This document shows positions 45,560-56,005 of a stretch of 64,000 nt of DNA, in pieces. Position 1 is the stretch's first letter. The number at the start of each line of letters is the position of its first letter. Origin of the DNA: Guadua angustifolia (Eukaryota > Streptophyta > Magnoliopsida > Poales > Poaceae); contig CM070508.1 of the NCBI GenBank assembly GCA_036346375.1, positions 40,382,862 through 40,446,861 on the forward strand, in the 5' to 3' direction. The position numbers and the translations under genes were made by a program. The notes beneath the pieces are model-generated. The model worked only from the letters and a program-made list of their open reading frames with translations, did no database searches and had not been told where the DNA came from.

Positions 45560-48180
45560 CCATCACGGTTGATTGGAGTTACGCCGCTTGATCCCGAAGC
45601 AAAAGAGCGTTGACAAAGTCGGTTACACCGTCGGTTGCCTACACAAGAAAATGCAAGATTAGACAATAATATAAGAATGAATGTACCATAAGAAAGCAAG
45701 TAAAAGCGAACACGGATCTGCGAGTCTTTGCAAGTGTTGCGGTGAGTCTTGTAAGACGAGGACCCATGTGCGTTGGTCCTACATAAGGCAACAATTATAG
45801 CTAGATTGATCAAATTTTACTAGATTTACAAGTTTTGACAAAGTGAAGCTAGAAATGTTATAAGTGTAGCTATATTGAGTAAATTTAACTACGTTTACAA
45901 AGTTTAACTAGAACGGACCAAATTTAGCAAAATGAACTAAATATCGTTAAATTCATCAAACTTAACTCTAGAGATACTTAGTCTTGCTAGATTAGCTATG
46001 TCTCGCTAGAAATGACTAAGTTTAGCTAGATTGACTAAATGTAGCTAGTTTGAACAAGATTAGGTACAACAAACTAATATTATCTAAATTGACTAAGTTC
46101 AACTCGATTCACACAGTTTAGCAAGAATACCTGAGCTGCAGGAGGTGCCGGAGGATACATCCCCCATTGTGGCGGTGGTGGCGGTGGCTGGAACGTTGGA
46201 AAGACAATGTTTTGCCCCATCGCTTGGAACATTGCCTACAAATACAATGTATAAGTATTTTGAATTAATATATTCTCTAAATGCAATAGATTGAAGACTC
46301 GGATTTACTTGAATCGCCGATTCTTTGTTGTGCACGGTATGAGCGTAGTACTCTTCTGCGCCCTTGCATACTCATCACGTTGGCGCAGACTCCTCACATG
46401 ACCTAGTAACCTCCAAGCTGCATTACGAGGCGGCGGCTACCAACCCCGAGCTCGGGACGAAGAAGATCCTCTCATTTCGCACCACCGACGAGTCGATCAC
46501 TCCGATGAACATGGAGTACCTTCAAAATGCGTGACCACAAAGGCTTGAGCACTTGAAATTATGACTTCATAAATTTTTAGAAGGTATGACATCTCACGAA
46601 TCCATGGGCCTTGCCGCCTCCACTAGCATGCTGCACTACCACGCGTCAAGTGGTTCCTTCCTCCAATCATAGTCTTCACCATGGCGCTTGACCATTTCCT
46701 CGCCATATTTCTCCTACATAACCAAATCGAGACAATTGAAATGGGAGCGCAAATCAAACAACTTAATTTGAATTGGATGAAAATTGTGACCACTAACCAC
46801 CGATCGATGGTCATACATTGCACAACTTTCGGTACGTGTCGGGTCTCGACCTTTATGACCTTCCACGTACACTTCAATATCACTCGGTGAACACCGGTCC
46901 GAGCCTCCTGAGACATAAGTTAGGTGCATACATACACTTGGTAACATGTATTTTGCAAAAGATTGCAGCGGCCATACTTACCATGCGCTTAGCTTTACGC
47001 ATATGTCCATCGGCGCCATCGTGTGCTTTGATTCCTGCCTCGGCGATCTCGGTTCTTTCTTGACTTGGCGATGAACTCAGTGAAGCCAGCGCCAAGCAAA
47101 AGAGCCACAGTAAGCTTCGGGCGGTCCCCAACCATGGAATCATGACTGCACAAATATATTAATACATTAAAACAACATTACCAAGAAGCGTTAAACTCAA
47201 ATAGCTCAATATTTGTTGTTTTACTGCATATCTTGTTCCTCGGTCAAGTAACTTTACGAAGACCCATGAGTCCTGTTAATTCGTTGCCCTTGAGCAGATC
47301 TCAAGTAAAGATTTGTTGCTTGAATCCGAGCATTAGACAATGCATCTTTGGTCACCCGCGTGCATTTACATGGAAAACTCTCGAGCATGCTCGATGTTTG
47401 CACCGTCACCAAGCGGTAGCAACCGCAATTGTTCATCACAAAGAATAGTTAGAATAGTAAAGAATCGACAGTTGGACCAATACCAACTGGCACAGAGAAT
47501 CTTACCCAAAAGTCACTCCAAACAGCCCCCTGAGCATTCAAGTGCTCGGCATTAGGAGCAAGCAGGTAATGATCCCAACTAGTAGCAACAAATTGCTGCG
47601 CCATTGGCATTGTGACCAACCGGGGGTAGTGCAAGCGGCGAGAGGTTACCTAGCACGTAGTTAACACGCCTATGGTGCCCTCTGTAGTCAAACCCGAGTC
47701 ATCCCATGAGCGCAAGACATATAAATGATATAGTTCGAGTTAGGAAAGAAATGAAATAAGACATGGTTTAGAAAATACAAACCTATCACCAACAGGTGTG
47801 ATCACAACCTTGTCCTCCTCCCGTCTGGGCGCTGGAGGGGGGGCGACAGTATGGCTCCTCCTAAACCTCAGGCGGGCTCCGGTAGAACCCTCGGTCGTAT
47901 CCCCACCCATTGGGTCCTCATCCTCTTGGCCCACATCGGCCTCCTGATCCTCATCGATCCCAGCTACAACAACAATAATAATGAATGAATAAAGAAGATA
48001 ATAATCAAATAAATCATGAGAATATAACATTCTAGTTTACCTGCGTCAACATCAACCTCCTGATCCTCATCGATCCCACCTACAACAACAATAATAATGA
48101 ATGAATAAAGAAGATAATAATCAAATAAATTAAGAGAATATAACATTCTAGTTTACCTGCATCAACATCCATGGCGTGAC
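45560..48180 (-). pseudogene. CACTA second gene (TNPA-like / Plant_transposase type), decayed
   Basis: An acidic amino-terminal region with GIDEDQEADVGQEDEDPMGG then RFRRSHTVAPPPAPRREEDK lies at about 47970-47790. A middle segment includes VYVEGHKGRDPTR (about 46880-46860). A Gln/Pro-rich tail, AMFQAMGQNIVFPTFQ then PPPPPPQWGMYPPAP (about 46240-46140), ends at a GCTCAG-GTATTC donor; a last exon may lie at 45640-45545. In En/Spm-like elements this product binds subterminal repeats and controls excision and methylation of the element. The 115-bp repeat at 47941-48170 duplicates an exon-bearing unit. Stops and frame changes between recognisable pieces suggest decay. The assignment rests on position, composition and these motifs. 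Confidence 0.6.
47941..48170 (-). repeat. Tandem duplication of a 115-bp exon-plus-intron unit
   Basis: Units 47941-48055 and 48056-48170 are nearly identical. Each contains the exon segment for GIDEDQE(A/V)DV with its flanking TTGTTGTAG-like acceptor and GTAAAC donor, so the duplication would add a short acidic exon to the TNPA-like protein. Confidence 0.75.
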
Positions 48181-48899
48181 CACTTCTTCCTCCGTCGTCT
48201 CATCTGCGAAATAATACAAAGCAGTTATATTTATGTCATATTTATGTTTTCACATGAAGCTTAGTTACCTCTCCACTCTGCAAAGGAACACTACGACTCT
48301 GCACCTCGGGCTCCTTTGGACTCAACAAAGCACGCCGTCTACTTGCGCTTGAAGCGCTACACAAACAAGGCCTCCTCGTCGCGCGAACTCTTGGACTTCC
48401 TCCTACCATCGAGAATCCCTTCGCCATTGCTTGATCGTCGGGGCATCTGTTGAAAGAAAAATATCAAGTTAGTACAACAACAATAATAATGAGCGAATGA
48501 ACAAGATAATAAACACACAAAATTACTTGTCAAAATTCATCAATGTCGCGATGATGTAGTCTCGTTCTTTCTAAGGGGCGACTTGTTACTTTTTCTTGAT
48601 TGGTTGTCTTTTCCGTTTCTCGAGAATCGTTATATCTCCACGGTCTCCGACTAAAGAATCGAGACTGGACTAGTCTCTATATCAAAAGTGCTTGGCAATT
48701 CTTCATCTTGAAAACCTCAACATCCTCCATGGCATCTAGTGGCTATCAAGATAACCCGACATCACCGGGAGTATGTAACCGTTCTCGAGGATTCACTTTG
48801 TACACAACCCACCAAGCACTTCGGTCTTGTGCATGGATATGGCATATAATACACTGCTCAACTTGGTGAGCAAGGATAAAATTGTCATAGCCATGTAGT

Positions 48900-51800
48900 C
48901 ATTCGTTGTGTTTGACTTCTACCATCCCATCTTGGTTTGATGAGTCCCATGTTTGCTATCAAACCAAGCGCAATCGAAAAAATACTACTTTGAGCTCCTT
49001 ATTCCTGCAAACTTGAACTCGAGGATGTTTTGAATGATTCCATAGAAATTTGTTTGATCCCTTGTGCATCGATTGCCCTAGTTACAACTCCGGTATTTGT
49101 TGTGGCGCAAAGGGCGACCGACTTCAAATTTGGTTGAGCGGAACCGAAACCCGTTCACGTCGTATCGCCCATAGCTTTTAGCGATTCTGCGGGCATAGGA
49201 TAGTGAAGCAAGTCCTCATGGGCGTTCCCATATTTCACGACCGCCAACAAAATATGATTGAAGTTGTATAAGATTTATAATATATTGAAGCGTAACATTA
49301 CATAATATTATAGGATGTGAAGGTGTTACATGATCTCGGAACCAAGTGATGAAATTAGGGCCCCATTTATTCCATCCCGACGCATCGTATTAAGTTGCTT
49401 GGCGGTTGGTTGTGAATAGGCGTCGATTACGCTTATCGAATTCACTTTATGTAGCGTAAATGGATACATAAATGAATGATGTCTTGGCGGCATAGCTTGA
49501 TTCATGTACAAAGTGGCGCTACGTGAAATATTGTTCCATCTCTTCCATATTGGAGTACATGTACAAAGAAAGCGGACTTCTTTTCTTCCGAAGTGTAATA
49601 GTAAGCAGTGCAACTACCAACGGTAGTACCTCTCCATTGGAAAATCTGTAGGTCACTACAAGGTGCCTCTTCATCTACATGGTACCGCATCGTGGGAGCA
49701 TTGACTTTGTGTTCCTCTGCAAAGTATACACTCGAGAAGTATGATATCTCTTTTAGAGAAAATGCTTCTGCGATGCACCCTTCAACTCTTGCCTTATTGC
49801 CAACCATAGCTCGAAGTTTCTTTAGAGCTCTTTCAATGTGATACATCCACCTATACTGAACAGGGCCACCTACCTTAGCTTCGTAAGGTAGATGAACAAG
49901 TAGATGTTGCATTGGATTGAAGAAACCGGAGGAATATTTTTCCATCTTGCATACAAGCCTTGGTATCTCTTTCTCCAACCTCTCCATCATGTCTTTCGAT
50001 ATTTCTTTAACACATAATTGTCTATAGAAATAACTTAGCTCAACTAGCACCTTCCACACATTATCATTAAGATACCCACGAAACATTACAGTGTGAGTCT
50101 TTCCATGATTATGTGGTAATCGTGGCTCTTCAACCCATTTAGCTTCCCGTATTCACATTCACAATTCGTCTCAATCCATTGCGTAACCATCGGAAATTTC
50201 AATTTCTTCATCCACCTCAACACTTCTTTCTTTTCTTTAGGTTTAAGGCAAAATGGAGCGCGTGGCTTACCCCCGCCGGTGAGCTCAAGTGTTGGCGATT
50301 CTGATCTCTGCTAAGTCTCTTGGGCCTTTAGGTTGTCTTTTGTCTTGTCCGTCATATCCATGGTGTGCTTATAATGCTTTCACCAGCGTTACGTTCACGA
50401 TGCATAGCGTCAATGTTGTGCATCGAATCAAAGCCTTCGCATATGGGAGCTCCCATAATCCACAAATGTGAGTCGGTTGTGCTCCTCTCCAAACCCTTCA
50501 AACCCATCTTCTTTCTCCACCAATTTACTCGGCATATCGGCAATTTCGGTCGGTTAGGCGTTTGGCGGACCCTTTCGACAAGCGTGTCCTTACGAAAGGC
50601 ATTCCTCTGGAACCTAAAGGCGTGTCTCGAGGGTGAAGCGCCTATGGCAATCGAATAATGAGATCTTTCCACCATTTACAAAGCGAAAACAATCGATTAT
50701 CGAACCACAGATCGGACATGTCAAATTTCCATGATGACTCCGGCCGGCAAAAATACCATAGGCCATGAAATCATGGGGATGACCACAAATATGCAACACG
50801 AAGGTTGAATTTACATTTCTTATAGCGATCATCGCCTCTACCCTGTCCATAATTTTTTGACTCTTGATCAAGGGTTTGAGCATCACATTGAGGCGCTTTC
50901 CGGGATGTTCGGGGCGGTATGATGAGGCACGAGAACATAAACTCATATTTCATGCAAAGGGAAGGTGGAAGGTTGTATGGAATAGCAAAGGCCGCAAGCC
51001 ACGAGTATGATCGGCGGTTGTGTTGAAAGGTGTGAAACCATCGATCGCCAACCCAATGCGAACATTTCTCGCATCCTCGCGAAATCCTCGTCAAAGCTAT
51101 CTAGAGCCTTCCATGCCTCACTATCGGCGGGTGCACCATTACTCCGTCGTTCTCACGCACACCTTCTTTGTGCCACCTCATGTGCACGCACTTCGTTTTG
51201 AGATAAACAACCGCTTGACCTAGGTGTGAGAGGCATGTACGAAGTTGCTTGTGTGCAACATCGGTCGTTACCTTTTCACCTTCTTCGTTCACCACCTCGA
51301 CAAATCTTGGTTTTTGCACACTAAGCAATGCTTCTCTTTCTCATGCTCCTTCGAGAAAAGCATGCGATTATCCTTGCACACATCAATCTTCTCATACTTC
51401 ATACCGAGACCGGACAACAACTTCTTAGGCGGTACATGTCTCTAGGCATCTTATGATTCGCAAAAGTATATCGAGATCAATTCCACGAGATCATTGTAAC
51501 AATTATTGGAAAATAAATACTTGGACTTAATGGCCATGAGCAGCGTCACAAAAGCAAATTTGGGTCACTTTAGTGTGTTAGATGCAATGACTCTTGAAGC
51601 TTTAAGTAGCTCAAAGAACTCCGAACCTCACGTGTTGGCGGATCCTCCGAGTCTCGTCAATTTACGGGATAAAGCTTCTAGCATCTCATCCATCCTATCA
51701 TCGCCCGCCCTATCATCTTCCTCTTCAACGCAACCGGGTCCTTGAGCACGTGCCTCACCATGATGTACCCACAACTCAAAGCTTGGCATGAAACCGAACC

Positions 51801-51968
51801 GACACAGTGCGAGACATCGATTTCTTGTCCGGGGTGGAAATTACGGCACTTGTTGCATGGGCACTTCACCTTGATACTAGACATAGAGAAGGCACGGTCG
51901 ACAAAAGCGGTAGCCTTGACCGTCCACTCGGTCGAGTGAGCCCCACTTTTCTCCCAACCTTCATACAT
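48900..51968 (-). pseudogene. CACTA TNP2-type transposase (decayed)
   Basis: Domains occur in the family order on the minus strand. Transposase-associated domain (PF13963): 51968 to about 51700, MYEGWEKSGAHSTEWTVKAT and VKCPCNKCRNF. TNP2 core: about 51300-50280, with LPPSLCMKYEFMFSCLIIP, HDFMAYGIFAGRSHHGNLTC and HNIDAMHRERNAGESIIS. DUF4218: 50086-49580, with RQLCVKEISKDMMERLEKEI and MQHLLVHLPYEAKVGGPVQY. DUF4216: about 49210-48900, with YGRYDVNGFRFRSTKFEVGR and NILEFKFAG. The protein would cut at the CACTA ends. Pieces lie in different frames with stops at 49130-48980 and elsewhere, more than introns alone would explain. Several conserved positions are altered; for example the usual HN-DVMH-EKN motif reads HNIDAMHRERN. 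Confidence 0.82.
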
Positions 51969-52869
51969 CCATCGGTGTCGTCACCCATACTTGAGGCTAT
52001 ATAGGTTAAATCAACAGTTATAAGATTCATTTTGTTTCTACATATCACGACCCTACATCTATAGGAAAGGATATGTCCTAAACCCACCAAGAGTGGTGAC
52101 AAAGCGGATTTATAGCGAGGCTGTAGAGTCGAATGAAATTTAATGACATAACCCATTCTCCACCGCACGCCCGGATATGGTGCAGGGAGAACAACAGGTT
52201 ATGACGCCGAATTTCATTCGCACTCCGTGGCTCGTCATAAATACCGCACTTTGTCATCCACTCGAGGTTGTCCAAAAAGGACAATTCGGACAAAGCACAT
52301 CTCACATGTCACACATGTGAGACATCCGATCAAAGCGGGTGACGATAGGTTTACGTGAACTATGTGATTTCAAATAAAAATAAAAATCCGACGATAATCC
52401 ATTACTCAAATATATATTTATAAGCACAAAATGGACTCCAATTAGAAGGTGGTATCGATCAACAAGGTAGCCGCTACATAACCCATACAATTAGTGCATG
52501 CTAAACAAAAGCCGCATATCCATTACTCGAGCATAAAAAGCTAGTCATACAAAACTGATCCATTTCCCATCAAGATAGCACATGATATATATGACTAATA
52601 ATCAGCACTTGCCATCTCCCATCAAGATAGCACATGATATATATGACTTTTGATAGCACACTGCACACCTACTGCAATCAAGCAATTCACTTAGGATACC
52701 GTGGCAACTAACAACTAACTAATCCATCATGCAAATGAAGACACAGGCTAGTAACAGCAAGCAAGCAAGCATGCGCATACCAATCATGATCACATGCTCA
52801 GAAAAGGAAAATATCCTAACACTAGTTCTCATTAGACCGAGGCGAACTAGCATATAATATACAAGACAT

Positions 52870-53579
52870 TGGCATCCATGCATTAGCATTAGCGCTTAAT
52901 TACCGTCGGCGGGGTTTTCAGTGACGTTAATTAACTAATTACCCCATTACTTAACTAATTACCCCCTGGCATTCCATAGAGCCATGCGAAGAGGAGGAGG
53001 ACGAGGACACCGACCTTCAAGCTTGTGGTCGCTTGAGAGAGGAGGAGGACGCTGAGGGGACGAGGTCGCCGCGGGACGAGGTCGCCATGTGGCCGGATGG
53101 AGAGGAGGTCGCGGCAAGGCATGATGTGTGGCTTGGCGCGGTGTGTGTGTGTGCGCGTGGCTGTGTGGCCTTGGTATGGAATGGCTTCATTGGGCGGACG
53201 GCGCGTGGTGTGCGTATGGCAATATGGCATGAAGCGCGGCGGGTGGCGACGGGCGGCGGGCGGCGGGACAATGAAGCGGTGCGAAAGTGTGAAATGTTTT
53301 TCGTCCGGGCGGGATTAGGCGGAAGCGATCAAGCAACAACCTCATCTCCACAAATTAACGTCGGCTGGTGTTTTGGCCGACATTAATCTCAATTGTCGGC
53401 TGGTCTGTTGGCGACATTAATTACTGAATTAACGTCGGCCCCGTCTTTTAGCCGACGTTAATTTCCTAATTAACGTCGGTCCAATTTCAGCCGACGGTAA
53501 TTACTTAATTAACATCGGTATATTCCTTGGCCGACGGTAATTAATATGGCCGAAGTTAATTTCGCTGTTTCCTGTAGTG
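52870..53579. repeat. CACTA right subterminal region
   Basis: AATTAACGTCGGC-type words recur at 53350-53579 in both orientations, and TTAATTACCGTCGGC-like words occur near 52895-52925. Between them (52975-53340) is a GC-rich stretch, the likely promoter/leader of the minus-strand transposase gene. Confidence 0.75.
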
Positions 53580-53941
53580 AACAGGCTAGATTGTGGGCTA
53601 ACAGTAGAGGGAGAAGGGAGGGGTGGTGGCAGGAGAAGGGAGTTGTGACGGCAGGAGAAGGGAGAAGTCAGAGTGAAATGAGGGATAGAGAGTGTCTGTG
53701 TAATTTTAGGGTTAAGATTGATGGTTCAAAATTGATTTTTCTTTGGACTTTGTCGTATGGGCCTAGGGGTATCAAGTATTGGATAAGGGTTGAGATTTTT
53801 TATTAATTTTTAGTGCTAAATTTCACCCATCCTTCTCCATACCAGAGGATCACCGCATTGGGTATGTATCCGGTACCACTATGGTAGTTTTGTGAAGAAT
53901 CGATGATTCATAGCTTGAACATTTCTTTAATTAGCATATTA
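53580..53941. other. Right flank of the CACTA element
   Basis: Continuation of the purine-rich array (53590-53680), then AT-rich sequence. No gene is seen. Confidence 0.4.
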
Positions 53942-54753
53942 GGGGCTATTTGGTTGGCGTCTCGCACGAACCTGGCCGCAGGAGCCTGCACTGCCTCAGC
54001 CTGGCTCCGGAGAAATGATCATGGAGCTCATTTCCCACGAGCCTGGCTGTGAATGCTCTGTGCATCGTGCTGGTCTGGCTCTGCACTAGGGGTGGCAATG
54101 GGGACCCGTTCCCCGATCCCCGGTGGGGAATTCCTCTATTAGGGGACGGGTATGGGAAGAAATCGTCCCCGCGGGGATGGAAACGGGGAAAATTATTCCC
54201 CCGTCGGGGATGGCGGGGACGAGGACGGGAAATTTTTTTCCCCGCGGGGACCCGATTGGGGATCCAAATTTAGTTTAGTCCAATTTAGTTATTAGATTGC
54301 AAACATATTCTCTAGCCCATCGTATTCAAATTTTCATAAACGGGACAACATAATCTTCAATGAATGCATTCATTCTTTTTTTCCTTATCTGTTGACATGA
54401 TTTTAGAGTTAAAATGGCTATAAGAGCTCTTCTCTTGTGTGAAATTTTCGCGGGGATGGGTCCCCGACGGGGCCCCGATACCCGAACGGGGATGGGGACG
54501 GGGGATTTTCTCCCCCGAGATGGGGAACGGGGACGGGGATGGGGAAAATTTTGCATCGCGGGGACGGGGATAGGGAGGCACTCCCCAGCGGGGAATGGCC
54601 CCGTTGCCACCCCTACTCTGCACTGTGCGCAGGCAACCAAACAGCCATCTTGCATGCGTGGGCGCAGACTCACACGATACAATGAGCAACCAAACGCTGG
54701 TTCCCTAACTCCCACAAGTCTGGCCACATGGAACCAGACAACCAAACAACCTC
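53942..54753. mobile_element. MITE-like element with about 16-bp terminal inverted repeats, interrupted by a hAT MITE
   Basis: The left end GGGGCTATTTGGTTGG and the inverted right end (minus strand GAGGTTGTTTGGTTGTC) match closely, with TA on both outer sides. Without the inner insertion it is about 275 bp. It contains GCCTGGCT-type repeats, with no coding. Confidence 0.65.
54087..54615. mobile_element. hAT-type MITE (529 bp)
   Basis: Terminal repeats TAGGGGTGGCAATGGGG and (right, inverted) TAGGGGTGGCAACGGGG are flanked by perfect 8-bp duplications CTCTGCAC (54079-54086 and 54616-54623), the hAT signature. The interior is built of GGGGACGGGGAT-like G-runs on both arms, giving a foldback structure and potential G-quadruplexes. 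No transposase. Confidence 0.88.
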
Positions 54754-54755
54754 TA

Positions 54756-54999
54756 AGACTATCTCCAACAATTTCCCTTCATTCCCTTCCCTTCCCTCAT
54801 TTCCTTCCCCATATTCATTCCCTTCATTCCTATCATCTTCAGCAGCATCCCCTTGAAGGGTTTTGTATAGGGATTGAAGAGAGAATCTCTCTCTAAATCC
54901 CTTCCGAAGTTCGGAAGCCGTGAAGGGAATTCGTTGGAGCGTTTGGGATCTGTCTGCAAAGGAATTTGGAGGCTGAAGGGATACCGCTGGAGATAGTCT
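54756..54999. mobile_element. MITE with AGACTATCTCCA terminal repeats
   Basis: The left end AGACTATCTCCAACA and right end TGGAGATAGTCT are inverted copies of at least 12 bp, flanked by TA (54754-54755 and 55000-55001). It is 244 bp and AT/CT-rich. It begins exactly where the neighbouring element's right target TA ends. Confidence 0.72.
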
Positions 55000-55001
55000 T
55001 A

Positions 55002-56005
55002 GATGTGAATCTCACCCATTTAGTTGTCTTAAGCTAATATCAGAACACCGGAAACATATGTATACAGAAAGACCAACAGGTTTCTTTAAAAAAAAACAAA
55101 GACCAACAGGAGAAAGCTATGCCGTACAAGCTAACCATGGGAAAAATGCTTTCGACTTGAAGCTTAGCAATTTGTTGGACCTAAAAGATGAATGAACAGA
55201 TCTGGATAATTTGACAGCACATCTTCCAGGAAAAAAAACATCTGTTTTGTAAGTACAGACACTACCTAGGATAATATAGCAATTTTTGGATAATATTTCA
55301 GAAAATACTGGGTTTAAACATATCTATTTAGTCTATAAAATAGACAGCATAGGCTTATTTAACCACAATGAAAACTAATGATGATACTTCTAACTGCTAA
55401 AATATCTTACATTCTATTCAAAAGAAGTTGAACTATAGCACCTCCTAAGATGAGCAAAATCTATCTAAAACAGAAAATTAGGGCAAAGAGAATGATAGGC
55501 GATACCTTTACTTTCATGATCCAAAACTGAGATTTTGAAGTATCAAGGATTAAAAAAAATCCTCACCTTTCAAACCAGAAATGTATAGACCATCCATTAG
55601 AATCACAGTTTTAACCAAATCAGCAAAGAACATACAACGTATGAACTGACGCATGCGTAATGTTAGGGTTTAGAGACGTGAAAACAGGACCCTAGAGTTT
55701 AACATGAAAAAACCTCACCAAAGAAGAAAAAAATCAAAAGAAACAATCCAATATCTGTTCTCTCTTTACATGTACATTGGGATGACTTTATATAGCCGGA
55801 TCAGTCCGAATACGGATTTAACGAACTATTTGGATATTTGAGGAATCCTTGTCTCTTACGTGACAATAATGAGAAATCAGGGACTATTCATTTCTGAGTG
55901 GTTAATCAGTAACAAAGAATCCCAAGTACATTAGTATTTTGTTTCTGTTGAAAAAACTATTGCAGTACACTGTTAGCTTATGCTTCTGCCTCTACTTCTC
56001 TCACA
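55002..56005. other. 3' flank of the PPR gene, no gene identified
   Basis: AT-rich sequence downstream of the PPR stop codon on the minus strand. It likely contains the 3'UTR and polyadenylation region, but no single signal stands out. Confidence 0.5.

Larger units (their letters stand above)
44690..53579 (-). mobile_element. CACTA (En/Spm) transposon, 8.9 kb
   Basis: The left end CACTACAGTAAACCCGC and right end (minus strand CACTACAGGAAACAGC) form the superfamily's terminal repeats. Both ends are packed with subterminal AATTAACGTCGGC / GCCGACGTTAATTA words in both orientations. The minus strand codes for a TNP2-type transposase (51968 to 48900) and a TNPA-like protein (48180 to 45560). Flanking trinucleotides are CAA on the left and AAC on the right, so an exact 3-bp duplication is not seen. 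Frames are fragmented and the element is probably inactive. Confidence 0.92.

Noticed and set aside
44687..53582. Perfect 3-bp target duplication for the CACTA element
   Set aside because: Left flank CAA and right flank AAC do not match in register, so no duplication is claimed.
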